Positions 50,645 to 59,043 of a stretch of DNA of 64,000 bases are shown here, one piece after another. The DNA comes from an uncultured Pseudomonadota bacterium (GTDB lineage Bacteria > Pseudomonadota > Alphaproteobacteria > RUG11792): assembly GCA_902769055.1 (NCBI GenBank), contig CACXNL010000004.1, forward strand, positions 38,586 to 102,585. The letters are read 5' to 3'. Made by a program: the position numbers and the translations under genes. The notes under the pieces are model-generated. The model was not told the DNA's origin. It saw nothing but the letters and a program-made list of their open reading frames with translations, and did not search any database. The number at the start of each line of letters is the position of its first letter. Position 1 is the stretch's first letter.

Positions 50645-51460
50645 TTATTTTTCATAACTAACAGTAACCGGCATTCCCTGCTTCAGCTCAGGCGCCGGCT
50701 CGTCCAGAATAACTCGTATACGATACATCAAACTCGTTCGAAGCTCACTAGTTTCGATATTTTTCGGTGTAAATTCCGCTTCCGATGAAATAAAACCAAT
50801 ATGTCCCTTGAACTTCTTCTCAGGCGCCGTCTCAATATTGACGTAAACGGTATCGCCACGTTTAATTCGCGACAATACTCGCTCATTGGCAAAAGTTTTT
50901 ATACGAGTTTGCGCATTCGGCATAATCGAAAATACGACCGCTCCAGACGAAATCATCTCGCCGGGCTCAATGTTACGCGTCAGGACAACCCCATCAACCG
51001 GCGAAAACAGATCTGCATCCTTGTAGTCGATATTCATATAGTCATACGTCGCCCGTGCCGCCTCAACCTTGGATTTCGCGACCTCATACGCGGTTTTCGA
51101 TGCGTCAAACACCTTCTCCGAGACGCTCTTTTTTCGCAACAACCCGATATTTCGCTTGTGGTCTTTCTCGGCGTTTCTGTAATTGATTTCCTCCGCCTTT
51201 AGCTGCGCCTTGGCGTAATCCAACTTCGCCCTGAAAACGTCCTTATCGAGCGATGCCAACAACTTGCCTTTTTTGACATGCGCCCCCTCGTCAACCCTAA
51301 CGGTATTTACTCTTCCAGCGACCCGAAACGCCAGATTTACATCATGAATTTCAACATTTCCATTTAAAACTATCGCATCCGAGCGTGTGTACAACCTATA
51401 TCCCCAAATGCAACAAACCGTTACAGCAATCGCCGCGATCAATATATATCTTTTGTTCAC
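50645..51460 (-). CDS. HlyD-family membrane fusion protein of the ABC exporter
   Basis: A 271-residue periplasmic adaptor with one N-terminal membrane segment (YILIAAIAVTVCCIWGYRLY), a biotinyl-lipoyl half-motif (VRVDEGAHVKKGKLLASLD), a helical hairpin, the second lipoyl half (LFSPVDGVVLTRNIEPGEMI) and a beta-barrel. It is the first gene of the adaptor-ATPase-permease operon, like YbhG. An outer-membrane channel is not encoded nearby. Confidence 0.92.
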   Translation of the reverse strand: MNKRYILIAAIAVTVCCIWGYRLYTRSDAIVLNGNVEIHDVNLAFRVAGRVNTVRVDEGAHVKKGKLLASLDKDVFRAKLDYAKAQLKAEEINYRNAEKDHKRNIGLLRKKSVSEKVFDASKTAYEVAKSKVEAARATYDYMNIDYKDADLFSPVDGVVLTRNIEPGEMISSGAVVFSIMPNAQTRIKTFANERVLSRIKRGDTVYVNIETAPEKKFKGHIGFISSEAEFTPKNIETSELRTSLMYRIRVILDEPAPELKQGMPVTVSYEK

Positions 51461-51565
51461 AATAGAACTACGCCGCAGTAAGACTTCCCCGCTGGAATTC
51501 TATCACAATGTGCACAAAAAGCAAAAACACACGCCTACCGTACTCTGGGGAAAGGCGACAAGGCA

Positions 51566-51602
51566 CTCTCTCGTTGCGCCACAACAAAGCGCAATGAGAG
51601 AG
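51566..51602 (-). terminator. Terminator of DUF285 copy 4
   Basis: A 14-bp stem with one mismatch (51566-51579 with 51589-51602) lies 11 bases past the stop codon. It probably serves the DUF285 gene, but could also act near the divergent HlyD promoter region. Confidence 0.7.
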
Positions 51603-51613
51603 CTTTTAAGGAC

Positions 51614-52798
51614 TTACTTTCTATTCAGCTTTTTCTTGAACCATCCCTTAATGCCAGATGCCCAAGACGTAACTTCATTCTTTGCTTTAACAAAGAAATT
51701 CACTATCGGTGTATACCAACGCCTCTCCGCCTTTATTGCTATTTTCTGGTATTCAATCTTCTGAGTATCCGTTATGTTATTAGTTTGCTTTTCAGAGGAT
51801 TCCTTGTTTATCTCATCAATCCCCTCTTCCTTAGGCGCTGTACCGGCGATTTCTTTATGAAGATTGTTGTTGCCGGGTTCGTTGATCATTGTCGGCAACT
51901 CAACCTTTTGGGGTCCTGTTTCTATTTTGTTCTCGAGATTTATATCCCCATCCTTTTTGCGCAAGTCATCATCGTATTTGTCTTCATCATCGGAAGTATC
52001 AATATTGACCCCAGTGATGCCTAATTGTCTTACCAGCCTCTTCGCCGCTCGATACTCCCCTATCTGTTTTATTTCTTGTGGATCCAACAGGGGCTCTTGC
52101 CCGCTCTTTTGTTTCACACTATCCTCTTCTGTGATTAACTTTTGTTTGTAATCGTTATCAAACATACGTAGTATCAGGCTTGCGTACAGCTCCTCTTCAT
52201 TCTCTAAAAACAGATCAACCTTCTCCAAGGATTCGCAGCCCCTAAATATTTCCGTTAAGTCGTCCGCTTTTGCCCGACTTTCTTTGAAAACCCTCAAGTC
52301 TATCTCAGAAACACGATAGCAACCGCAAAACATACGCTCCATAGAACTTACTTCGCTTACATTTACATTGCCGAATTCAACACTGTTTATCGACGACGAT
52401 CCTTCAAACAAACTTGTACATCTTCCTGGTAAGTATATGGAAGCGGTGTCATGAGTGCCAATAACTATGTTCAATATGAGTTTTTCAAAAGCAATGTCAC
52501 CAAATACCCCTTCCGCTATGGCGAACTGGTGATCGCCCTTCGCCTCAACAACCAAGGTCAATTCAGTTTGTTCTTCCGGATTCTCAAACTCAATTTTCTT
52601 CAACGTCATCCTACCATCGATCTCTTCCCAGTCAACCTTCATAAAGGAAGGCAGGACACCCCTATCTTCGATAGCGTCACAAACATTCACTCTCAACTTC
52701 TGAGTTGCTTCAGCACTATGCGCTACCTGTACACTACTCACCGCCGAAAACATCACAACGCCGGCAAGCAAAAGAGCTCTACTTTCATTCATTTGCAT
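51614..52798 (-). CDS. Secreted BspA-type DUF285 leucine-rich repeat protein, copy 4
   Basis: A 394-residue protein with signal peptide (MQMNESRALLLAGVVMFSAV, cleavage near AHSAEA), DUF285 repeats at residues about 130-215 (LFEGSSS, MFCGCYR, IDLRVF, IFRGCES), a long acidic linker (DTSDDEDKYDDD) and a modified tail: WYTPIVNFF is kept but VLSWF is replaced by VTSWASGIKGWFKKKLNRK, a longer basic end. The ATG at 52798 has GAAGAG 8 bases upstream, as in copy 3. The preceding 120 bases hold the poly-G module. It is downstream of copy 5 on the same strand, but the terminator and promoter between them suggest separate transcription. Confidence 0.83.
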   Translation of the reverse strand: MQMNESRALLLAGVVMFSAVSSVQVAHSAEATQKLRVNVCDAIEDRGVLPSFMKVDWEEIDGRMTLKKIEFENPEEQTELTLVVEAKGDHQFAIAEGVFGDIAFEKLILNIVIGTHDTASIYLPGRCTSLFEGSSSINSVEFGNVNVSEVSSMERMFCGCYRVSEIDLRVFKESRAKADDLTEIFRGCESLEKVDLFLENEEELYASLILRMFDNDYKQKLITEEDSVKQKSGQEPLLDPQEIKQIGEYRAAKRLVRQLGITGVNIDTSDDEDKYDDDLRKKDGDINLENKIETGPQKVELPTMINEPGNNNLHKEIAGTAPKEEGIDEINKESSEKQTNNITDTQKIEYQKIAIKAERRWYTPIVNFFVKAKNEVTSWASGIKGWFKKKLNRK

Positions 52799-52920
52799 TT
52801 TTAACACTCTTCTGAGACAATTCTCCCCCCCGCGACCTTTGTCAACACTTTTTTAACATTTTTTTCAAAAATTCTCGTAATAAGTAAAATTTGAGTCAAC
52901 TTTAGTTAAACATTTGCTTA
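52799..52920 (-). promoter_or_regulatory. Conserved poly-G promoter module of DUF285 copy 4
   Basis: Read on the minus strand: GAATTTTTGAAAAA, GTTAAAAAAGTG, TTGACA, eight bases, seven G (plus-strand C at 52825-52831), AG, then AATTGTCTCAGAA. It matches the module before copy 3 over about 120 bases. The tract region differs by one base in total length (spacing 17 versus 16 to AATTGTCT). Confidence 0.65.
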
Positions 52921-53156
52921 AATTTGTGTATCTTACGACAATGCCGGTAGAGCCTTTTGTGCAGACATTAACCAGAGCTTGTTTTGTAAAACGCCAGCAT
53001 TCTTTACGCTGCTCATTTATCGGCTTGGATACATCACAAAGCCTTGTTTATGTTCATCTCCGACAACAATCTTAGCGAGCACGCAAATTGCAACGCTTTT
53101 TCCCAGAATTCATTCCTTTAGAGATCCCGTCAAAACGCATTTGAAACAAGGTGCTG
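52921..53156. other. Intergenic stretch between DUF285 copies 4 and 5
   Basis: No gene is apparent. The part at 53120-53156 belongs to the conserved 3' flank shared with copy 2 (GAGATC, CGTCAA, ACAAGGTGCT elements); the rest shows no clear structure. Confidence 0.4.
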
Positions 53157-53182
53157 CGAGTGGATCATCTCTGTTCCACTCG
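53157..53182 (-). terminator. Terminator of DUF285 copy 5
   Basis: An 8-bp perfect stem (CGAGTGGA at 53157-53164 with TCCACTCG at 53175-53182) lies 15 bases past the stop. Position and flanks match the terminator of copy 2. Confidence 0.65.
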
Positions 53183-53197
53183 TTACTTACCTTAGCG

Positions 53198-54766
53198 TCA
53201 GAGCCATGACAAAACTGTGTACCTTACCCAGCCACAAAACCTAACTATATAAGTATACCAATGTTTCTTTGGCTTTACGGTGTTCTCTTCAATTGTCGGC
53301 GCATTTACTTCTTCTTTCTTGTCCTTAGTTATTACTATCTGTGTTGGCGCAGTCGAAATCTCAGAATCTTTTTTAAATGCACTGCTCGAAATTGGTGTTT
53401 CTAATCTGTTAAATGGTTTTTCATACTTTTCGTCAACTGTAACTTGCTCGTTTCCTTTATGAGAAACTTCACTCGACTTCTGTGTTTCTTGGATCGTCAA
53501 ATCTCCCTCTTGCTCCAACGTTATTTTGTTATCAAGTTCTTTATCCTCGCTTTGCGCCTGTCCAACAGTCTTTAGGTGGTAAGCATTTTGCACACTACTA
53601 CGTCGTTCGTTCAAAAGAACTTCCTCTTTGATCTCGCTCTTTGCTACCGGTTGCATTGCTGGAACTTGGGAACAAAAACTCGTACCCTGCCTGCGCATCG
53701 TAACGCATCTCACAGTAGGTTTCTTGATTAAAGAAAAAACGTCACGGCATATCCCGACTTCGATAGCCCTGTCCATTCCACTAGAGGGCAAACTCCGTAC
53801 TACACGGACTTTGCTTTTTGTAATCATGCAAGCCTGCTTCCCTGGCGCCGGCAATTTCATCGGCGCCTTCAACAAATCTTTCGTAATTGCACCACTAGGC
53901 ATAATAGGTTTTTTGTACAACTCCAGCACAACCGGTCTTCGTGGATTGACTACGTCGGGCACCTTAATTTCCTCACTTTTTTCCTCTCCCAAAAAGAGTA
54001 GCGGTCTTCCTTCCGGCACCTGAGGCATTTCCTCTGCCAAGCTGGGATCTGTGATTATCTTGATATTTGATAAATCAAAAGTCAGCCATTGCAAAGGATC
54101 ACCCCCCGCCCAAACATCTTCATCGTTGGCATTGTTAAACATGTCGAACAAAACATCAAGCTCTTTTTGCTCACCGGTAAAGGAAGAGATATTTAGCCAT
54201 TTTAAGTTATCACAACCACAAAACAACCTCCTCATATTACCGCAGGATACACGCTCTGTATTAAGAGACCGCAAATCTATGGCAAAAATGTTACTGCATC
54301 CGCGAAACATGGAGCACATATTCTCCACACGTGAAGCATCCACGTCTCCGAAATCGACACTCATTATAGATAGCGAATCGCGAAACATTCCGGAACAATT
54401 TTTCGGAAAACTGATTTTATTTCCATCTTTCTCGTTAAAGATCAGAGACAATCTCAGCGTGGCGGATGTAATCGCTTTAAACGCTTTTGGTGCTATCGCG
54501 ACTCTTTTTCCGTCAATCTCCCCTGGAATAGCAAGCGTTAAATCGACTATCTCGTCGGGATTTTTAGTTACACTTAACTTTTCCAAAGTTAGCTCACCAC
54601 TAGCCAAACTTTGCCACTTGAATTCCAAAAAATCGGACGCCTGTTTGTTTTGAAAAACCTTCCCCGCATCCAACGTTAACTTCCGGACTACGCTACCCGA
54701 ACCACTAGCCACCGTCATTATACACGGCATCGACAACAACACTGCATACGCCAAATAACGTTTCAT
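53198..54766 (-). CDS. Secreted BspA-type DUF285 leucine-rich repeat protein, copy 5 (longest)
   Basis: A 522-residue paralog. The signal peptide is MKRYLAYAVLLSMPCIMTVA with cleavage near ASGS. DUF285 repeats fall at residues about 120-200 (MFRDSLS, MFRGCSN, IDLRSL, LFCGCDN). The linker is about twice as long as in the other copies, with a basic Pro-rich first half (KKPIMPSG, KAPMKLPAPG) and an acidic second half containing DNKITLEQ, which echoes ENKITQEQ in copy 3. The tail is WYTYIVRFCGW and VLSWL. The ATG at 54766 is preferred to the upstream TTG; AGGG is 10 bases before it. It has an ordinary sigma-70 promoter rather than the poly-G module. Confidence 0.84.
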   Translation of the reverse strand: MKRYLAYAVLLSMPCIMTVASGSGSVVRKLTLDAGKVFQNKQASDFLEFKWQSLASGELTLEKLSVTKNPDEIVDLTLAIPGEIDGKRVAIAPKAFKAITSATLRLSLIFNEKDGNKISFPKNCSGMFRDSLSIMSVDFGDVDASRVENMCSMFRGCSNIFAIDLRSLNTERVSCGNMRRLFCGCDNLKWLNISSFTGEQKELDVLFDMFNNANDEDVWAGGDPLQWLTFDLSNIKIITDPSLAEEMPQVPEGRPLLFLGEEKSEEIKVPDVVNPRRPVVLELYKKPIMPSGAITKDLLKAPMKLPAPGKQACMITKSKVRVVRSLPSSGMDRAIEVGICRDVFSLIKKPTVRCVTMRRQGTSFCSQVPAMQPVAKSEIKEEVLLNERRSSVQNAYHLKTVGQAQSEDKELDNKITLEQEGDLTIQETQKSSEVSHKGNEQVTVDEKYEKPFNRLETPISSSAFKKDSEISTAPTQIVITKDKKEEVNAPTIEENTVKPKKHWYTYIVRFCGWVRYTVLSWL

Positions 54767-54799
54767 TTTTCTACGCCCTATACACAAAGCCCGCTCGGT

Positions 54800-54828
54800 A
54801 TTCTAGCACAATTTAATTTTTAGCTCAA
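54800..54828 (-). promoter_or_regulatory. Sigma-70 promoter of DUF285 copy 5
   Basis: TTGAGC (54828-54823), a 17-base spacer and TAGAAT (54805-54800) with TG one base upstream form a good sigma-70 promoter with an extended -10, 34 bases before the start codon. Confidence 0.7.
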
Positions 54829-54944
54829 TCCATCTGTTTTAGAAGCATTCAAAAAAATAAATTTCCTAAACAAAAACTCACCAAAAAGCATTTTCCCATA
54901 AATTTGCCAATCACCCTATTTTTACATTCCCGATTCGCGCGTCT

Positions 54945-55352
54945 TTAAACAAGGCTCTTTGTAAGCAAAGTAGAGACAAGTATCGCAGGAATAAATGGAA
55001 ATTTTCGGCTCTTCAGTATGAGCGATGTTACAATCCCAAAAACGCCACATAAGGTGATAAAATATGGAACTTGGGCATCACTTAGCAAAAATGAAACAGC
55101 AGAAACTACAATATAGTCCGCCACACCGAAAACAGAATGTCCCTTGAACACGTAATACGCCAAACCAATAAGCAAAAATATAAAAACCGGAATGACAGTG
55201 TAGTTTTTGTGAAAAATTCCGCTCATAGCGCAGAAAGTGAAGAAACCCAACAGTAAAAGAAATGAAACGCTTTGCGATTTTAAATCCTGAATAGCCAGCA
55301 TTGCTCCAAAAGCACAAATGGAAACATAGAGCAACACATCCCAAATCAACAA
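54945..55352 (-). CDS. Short A24-type prepilin peptidase-like membrane protein
   Basis: A 135-residue protein with about five hydrophobic segments. The two places where A24 prepilin peptidases carry catalytic Asp are visible: IQDLKSQSV near residue 23 and FGVADY near residue 77, in the position of GxGD. The second motif has GVAD instead of GxGD. It resembles the small TadV/CpaA peptidases, but no pilin or secretion genes are near it, and the start (TTG at 55352) has no clear ribosome-binding site. It may be a divergent or decaying enzyme. Confidence 0.5.
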   Translation of the reverse strand: MLIWDVLLYVSICAFGAMLAIQDLKSQSVSFLLLLGFFTFCAMSGIFHKNYTVIPVFIFLLIGLAYYVFKGHSVFGVADYIVVSAVSFLLSDAQVPYFITLCGVFGIVTSLILKSRKFPFIPAILVSTLLTKSLV

Positions 55353-55542
55353 CTTATCACTAAGATCTGTACAGTGCTGTTTCGATTTTACATATTAGTT
55401 TTCAAGAGCTGTCAAGGTATAAATTATTTGCTACTAACAAGTAAACAATTGGTATTTGACGGAATTTTAATAAGCCACTTCAAATCAAAAAAATGACAAC
55501 AGCAGCATAACGGAGTTAAGTTGCCATGGGACTTTTTAATTT

Positions 55543-55681
55543 TTGACATTTCGCCAGAGCATATCATAACCTGAGACTACGGGAGGGGAAAATCTTGAAA
55601 TTTATATAAAAGCACTTATTTAAAGTGCGAGTTTCCTCTCGGGTATTTATAAATCTAAATTTTTTTTAAATGGAAGAGAAG
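55543..55681 (+). promoter_or_regulatory. Conserved leader of cassette 1: promoter, mini-ORF and hairpin
   Basis: TTGACA (55543-55548), 16 bases, CATAAC (55565-55570). Then GGGAGGGG (55581-55588) and, 6 bases on, TTGAAATTTATATAA (55595-55609), a possible 4-codon ORF MKFI. Then a 6-bp hairpin GCACTT/AAGTGC (55612-55628). The same elements in the same order stand before cassette 2 (57305-57389). Confidence 0.55.
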
Positions 55682-56590
55682 ATGAAATTACGATTTAATA
55701 ATCAAAAGTTCATAGAGCAAGCAAAAGCTATCTATGGAAGTGATGTGATTGATGAGTGTCAGAAACTCAGTTCGAAGGAACTTTTGCACAAATTTATCAG
55801 GTATGCTGATTGTGCATACCCGGTTGTTGCGTACAAATGTCCTGAAATAGGACGCGCTTTAAATGATATATGCGAAAATGAAATCGGAAATATTACACTT
55901 AACCTACTTTACAAGTGTATAAGTTCGGACTTTAGACAACTCAAAATATGGAACAATGAGAATACGTTTGAGAATAGAGATCTTGCTATTTTCGTAACGA
56001 GAATTGAAGAAAAAGAAGACAAATTGAAAAAAGACAACAATTTTGATCCCCAAAATTTTACAATCTACTTAGCCCCATCCCATGTTCCTGATATAAGGTT
56101 ATCTCGGTACGATGGTAAAAATGTGAGTTATGACTGTCCTGAAACATTAGATACGGCTTTGTTTCACGAGTTGCTTCATGTTTTTCACAAATTGGTAGGA
56201 CGAAATCAATCTGGAGGGACAAGTGCCCTTGATTACTTTTATGGCGATAGCGAAATAAAGCAAATATGGGGAAAATTCGGAAGAACATTGACTGATAAGG
56301 AATTATCAGATATTACCGGGTGGTACTACGACAAAGAACAACAAAAAGTACGATTTGATCCGATTAACTGTAATATGTATGAAATATGCAAATGGAGCAA
56401 AACATTAACTTCACGCAAAGATTTTCGTCAAAGAATTGCGCATAAAGACCAAGATGATTTACAGCGTTTCTGTCAAGAGAAAAATATCGGTTTGAACGAT
56501 GTTTTGTACAAAATTAACGAGATTATCCTGAATTTAGACGAATGGCTGCTCGATGTCCCAGAGAATGGATACACTGAAAGAGTGAGATAA
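55682..56590 (+). CDS. HExxH metalloprotease-like protein, cassette 1
   Basis: A 302-residue protein with a zinc-protease-type motif HELLH at residues 162-166 (TALFHELLHVFHKL). A later ITGWYYD and a C-terminal DEWLLD are shared with the cassette 2 protein at 57442. The helix around the motif looks like M91 (NleD-type) effector peptidases, but that match is by eye. No signal peptide is apparent, unlike the paralog. The ATG at 55682 is chosen because GGAAG lies a few bases before it and because the paralog starts at the matching place; an in-frame ATG at 55670 exists. The partner gene begins 15 bases downstream. Confidence 0.65.
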   Translation: MKLRFNNQKFIEQAKAIYGSDVIDECQKLSSKELLHKFIRYADCAYPVVAYKCPEIGRALNDICENEIGNITLNLLYKCISSDFRQLKIWNNENTFENRDLAIFVTRIEEKEDKLKKDNNFDPQNFTIYLAPSHVPDIRLSRYDGKNVSYDCPETLDTALFHELLHVFHKLVGRNQSGGTSALDYFYGDSEIKQIWGKFGRTLTDKELSDITGWYYDKEQQKVRFDPINCNMYEICKWSKTLTSRKDFRQRIAHKDQDDLQRFCQEKNIGLNDVLYKINEIILNLDEWLLDVPENGYTERVR

Positions 56591-56605
56591 GTCTTGGAGA
56601 AGGAT

Positions 56606-57238
56606 ATGAGAAAGTTAGCGTTAGCCGCAGTAACGGTTGTGGCATTGAGCCATGAGACAGAAGCAATGGAAAGTAAACCGTCAATCACTGAATTAAAAAT
56701 TGTGAAAGAAACGTCACTTAAGATAACAGATGAGCTAACTCTCCGACACCCGGAAGAACGATATTTGAATAGGTGCCAAAATGATAAAGTTTTTTTCTAC
56801 GAAGAGTACGGCAAGAAGCATAACGTGGACGTAAAAACCTTACGTGGTGAAAATTTTCAACCACGCGAGTTTTGGTCTCAACCACGCACAGAAATATTGC
56901 ACACACTTTTCCCTGTGATAAGAAAATATAAAATTTTTGACATAATCTCTTTCGATCCAGCTATATTTTGTTTCCAATCAGAAAAAGATATTAAATACGA
57001 TTTTCAAGACTGGTTATCGCAAGATTTTTCGGAAATCGTTGAATTCCTTTTTGAAGAAGAGGCGTATTACGCGATAAATAAATGGATGAAAAAGCGGAGA
57101 TTGAAACCTATAGACTGGGATGATTATCAAGAATCATTACACAATTACTATGGGGCAAAGCAACCACTTAAGCCGAACAACGATCCAAATGCACGCAGAT
57201 TGCCATTGTACGAATATTTTCTGCCTTATCTAGCTTAG
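56606..57238 (+). CDS. Small secreted partner protein with FQPREFW motif, cassette 1
   Basis: A 210-residue protein with a signal peptide (MRKLALAAVTVVALSHETEA, cleavage before MES). The mature part is highly charged and rich in aromatic residues. It shares FQPREFW and a downstream pattern with the cassette 2 partner at 58326. I know no family. GGAG sits 6 bases before the ATG; the in-frame TTG at 56594 would spoil the signal peptide. Because it always follows the HExxH gene, it may be its partner, substrate or inhibitor. Confidence 0.65.
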   Translation: MRKLALAAVTVVALSHETEAMESKPSITELKIVKETSLKITDELTLRHPEERYLNRCQNDKVFFYEEYGKKHNVDVKTLRGENFQPREFWSQPRTEILHTLFPVIRKYKIFDIISFDPAIFCFQSEKDIKYDFQDWLSQDFSEIVEFLFEEEAYYAINKWMKKRRLKPIDWDDYQESLHNYYGAKQPLKPNNDPNARRLPLYEYFLPYLA

Positions 57239-57263
57239 GTATACAGCAAGTATACTTTGCACA

Positions 57264-57296
57264 AAGTTCCATGAATTTTTACATTTCATGGAACTT
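57264..57296 (+). terminator. Terminator of cassette 1
   Basis: A perfect 12-bp stem (57264-57275 with 57285-57296) around a 9-base loop, 25 bases after the stop. The promoter of cassette 2 begins 8 bases later. Confidence 0.85.
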
Positions 57297-57304
57297 CTTC
57301 GTTG

Positions 57305-57441
57305 TTGACGTATTGCCAAAGCATGCCATAGCCTGGAATTATGGGAGGGAAAAATCTTGAAATTTATATAAAGCACTTATGTAAAGTGCGGATTTCCTTT
57401 CCTGACGTATATAATCAATCATTTTTTTATGGAGAATTAAA
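57305..57441 (+). promoter_or_regulatory. Conserved leader of cassette 2
   Basis: TTGACG (57305-57310), 16 bases, CATAGC (57327-57332), GGGAGGG (57344-57350), TTGAAATTTATATAA (57357-57371) and the hairpin GCACTT/AAGTGC (57373-57389). About 100 bases are close to identical with the leader of cassette 1. GGAG precedes the ATG at 57442 by 7 bases. Confidence 0.55.
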
Positions 57442-58317
57442 ATGAATAGAAAAACTATATCAAAGGCTATAGCGCTTTCTGGTGTGATAACGTTATCAGC
57501 AAGTATTTGTGCTGATGACATTTCGAATTGCCACGCTGGCGAATTGCTACGAGAAATACAAGCAGGACAGAGCAAATTACCATATTCAACTCAAAATCAA
57601 GTTATGCAAAATGTATTTAAAAATTATGATAATTTAAACAAAGAGGTTAAAGATACACTCGACATTTTGTGGCACAATGATGCCGGAAATTTGCTATTAC
57701 GAAGATTACACAACGTCATCAAAGACGACACACAACGCATAACGATATTGTGGAGTACCTGCGATGAAAAGAAGGAAAGTAATTATTTTCGATGTTTTGA
57801 TTCAACGGTATTGCTAAACAAAAATAATCTTGGATGGTATGTCGGATATTGTAATAACAGAATTTCAATATTTCAAGAACGTATGGACATGGTAATGTTT
57901 CACGAACTTTGCCACGCTCTGCACAATTTAGAGGGCGAAATGACGTGCAAGCAAAGGAAGTTCATACCCGCATTTTACAAACTTTCGAAAAACGAGGAAA
58001 TCTGTAAGATAACCTGCAAAGCCTGGAAAGATGACGAAGAAATACGCACAATAACTGGTTGGTATGTTGATGATAGTGAAAATTTGAAGTTTGACTACCT
58101 TAACACCAACTCATACATAATATTGGAAGAATTGAAGAAAGGAGCATTACCGGAAAAGATACAACAACGGGTTTTTCACTGCGACTATCCGACACTTACC
58201 ACGAAGTATAGATTAGCAAAAAAGTTACCACTTGACGGTCTCGTTATCCCTCCGGGAAAATACATTGACGTGCAGGAAACAACGTGTCACATTGAAGAGT
58301 GGATGGATATGAGATAG
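57442..58317 (+). CDS. Secreted HExxH metalloprotease-like protein, cassette 2
   Basis: A 291-residue protein with signal peptide (MNRKTISKAIALSGVITLSA, cleavage near CAD). The motif HELCH is at residues 154-158 (MVMFHELCHALHNL), and ITGWYVD and a C-terminal EEWMD match the cassette 1 protein. Ten or more Cys residues suggest disulfides in an oxidising compartment, which fits secretion. M91-like peptidase activity is a guess from the motif and its context. It overlaps nothing; the partner gene begins 8 bases after the stop. Confidence 0.68.
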   Translation: MNRKTISKAIALSGVITLSASICADDISNCHAGELLREIQAGQSKLPYSTQNQVMQNVFKNYDNLNKEVKDTLDILWHNDAGNLLLRRLHNVIKDDTQRITILWSTCDEKKESNYFRCFDSTVLLNKNNLGWYVGYCNNRISIFQERMDMVMFHELCHALHNLEGEMTCKQRKFIPAFYKLSKNEEICKITCKAWKDDEEIRTITGWYVDDSENLKFDYLNTNSYIILEELKKGALPEKIQQRVFHCDYPTLTTKYRLAKKLPLDGLVIPPGKYIDVQETTCHIEEWMDMR

Positions 58318-58325
58318 AGGAAGAT

Positions 58326-59027
58326 ATGAATCCGAGATACGTGCTTGTTCCAATCTTGATTCTTGGCAGCGTGAGTGCTCCAATAGCAATGGAGACTGGT
58401 GAGCGGCTTGAGAGGGAAATTGGGGACAGTAGTTTATTTTACAATCAGAACGACATTGATTATGTATGTGATGAATTGTGGGACAAAAAGACATTGTATA
58501 AATTAACTAAAGAAAAGGTACGCTGCGAATACACGATGCTTGGACTACCGTTTCAGCCACGAGAATTTTGGGAAAAGCATATAGATGATCAGTTGGTATA
58601 TTTGAAGAATGCTATTCAAGAGCTTGAGTTACTGGTAGTGGCTCCTAAGTATCATCATCCACTTGAGTATACGGACGATGCAAGGTGTGAAGCGCGCGCG
58701 AAACATACGGCGTGCGCAAAATTAGGGACGTACCCAGAAGAGCTCGAAGAAAAGTTCGAAGTAGCGGTGTGGAAGATATTACAGAATGACTATAAGATAA
58801 CGCTAAATGACTTTAAAACATCGCTACGGTCAGCTTTATTGCCGACAGACATAATATACAAAGTGCCACTACTGATGCACTTCACAAACTACTTGGTGCC
58901 TATATATAAGTTTTATTACAAAAAAGGCTCATTTACCCCATACAAGACGGAAAAGTACCCATCAGCGTTTGAGGTTGCAATCGGCGTCCCGAACGAAGGA
59001 GTGCTCGTGTATGAGCAAAAGGAATAA
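58326..59027 (+). CDS. Small secreted partner protein with FQPREFW motif, cassette 2
   Basis: A 233-residue protein with signal peptide (MNPRYVLVPILILGSVSAPIA). The mature part contains FQPREFW near residue 80, as in the cassette 1 partner, and is otherwise strongly diverged. GAGGAAG precedes the ATG at 58326, so the in-frame ATG at 58299, which overlaps the upstream gene, is not preferred. No known family is recognised. Confidence 0.63.
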   Translation: MNPRYVLVPILILGSVSAPIAMETGERLEREIGDSSLFYNQNDIDYVCDELWDKKTLYKLTKEKVRCEYTMLGLPFQPREFWEKHIDDQLVYLKNAIQELELLVVAPKYHHPLEYTDDARCEARAKHTACAKLGTYPEELEEKFEVAVWKILQNDYKITLNDFKTSLRSALLPTDIIYKVPLLMHFTNYLVPIYKFYYKKGSFTPYKTEKYPSAFEVAIGVPNEGVLVYEQKE

Positions 59028-59043
59028 CTCAGTGTTTGCATTT

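Noticed and set aside
54115-54120. Run of six C inside DUF285 copy 5 as a switch
   Set aside because: Too short, and the gene is in frame; nothing suggests variation.
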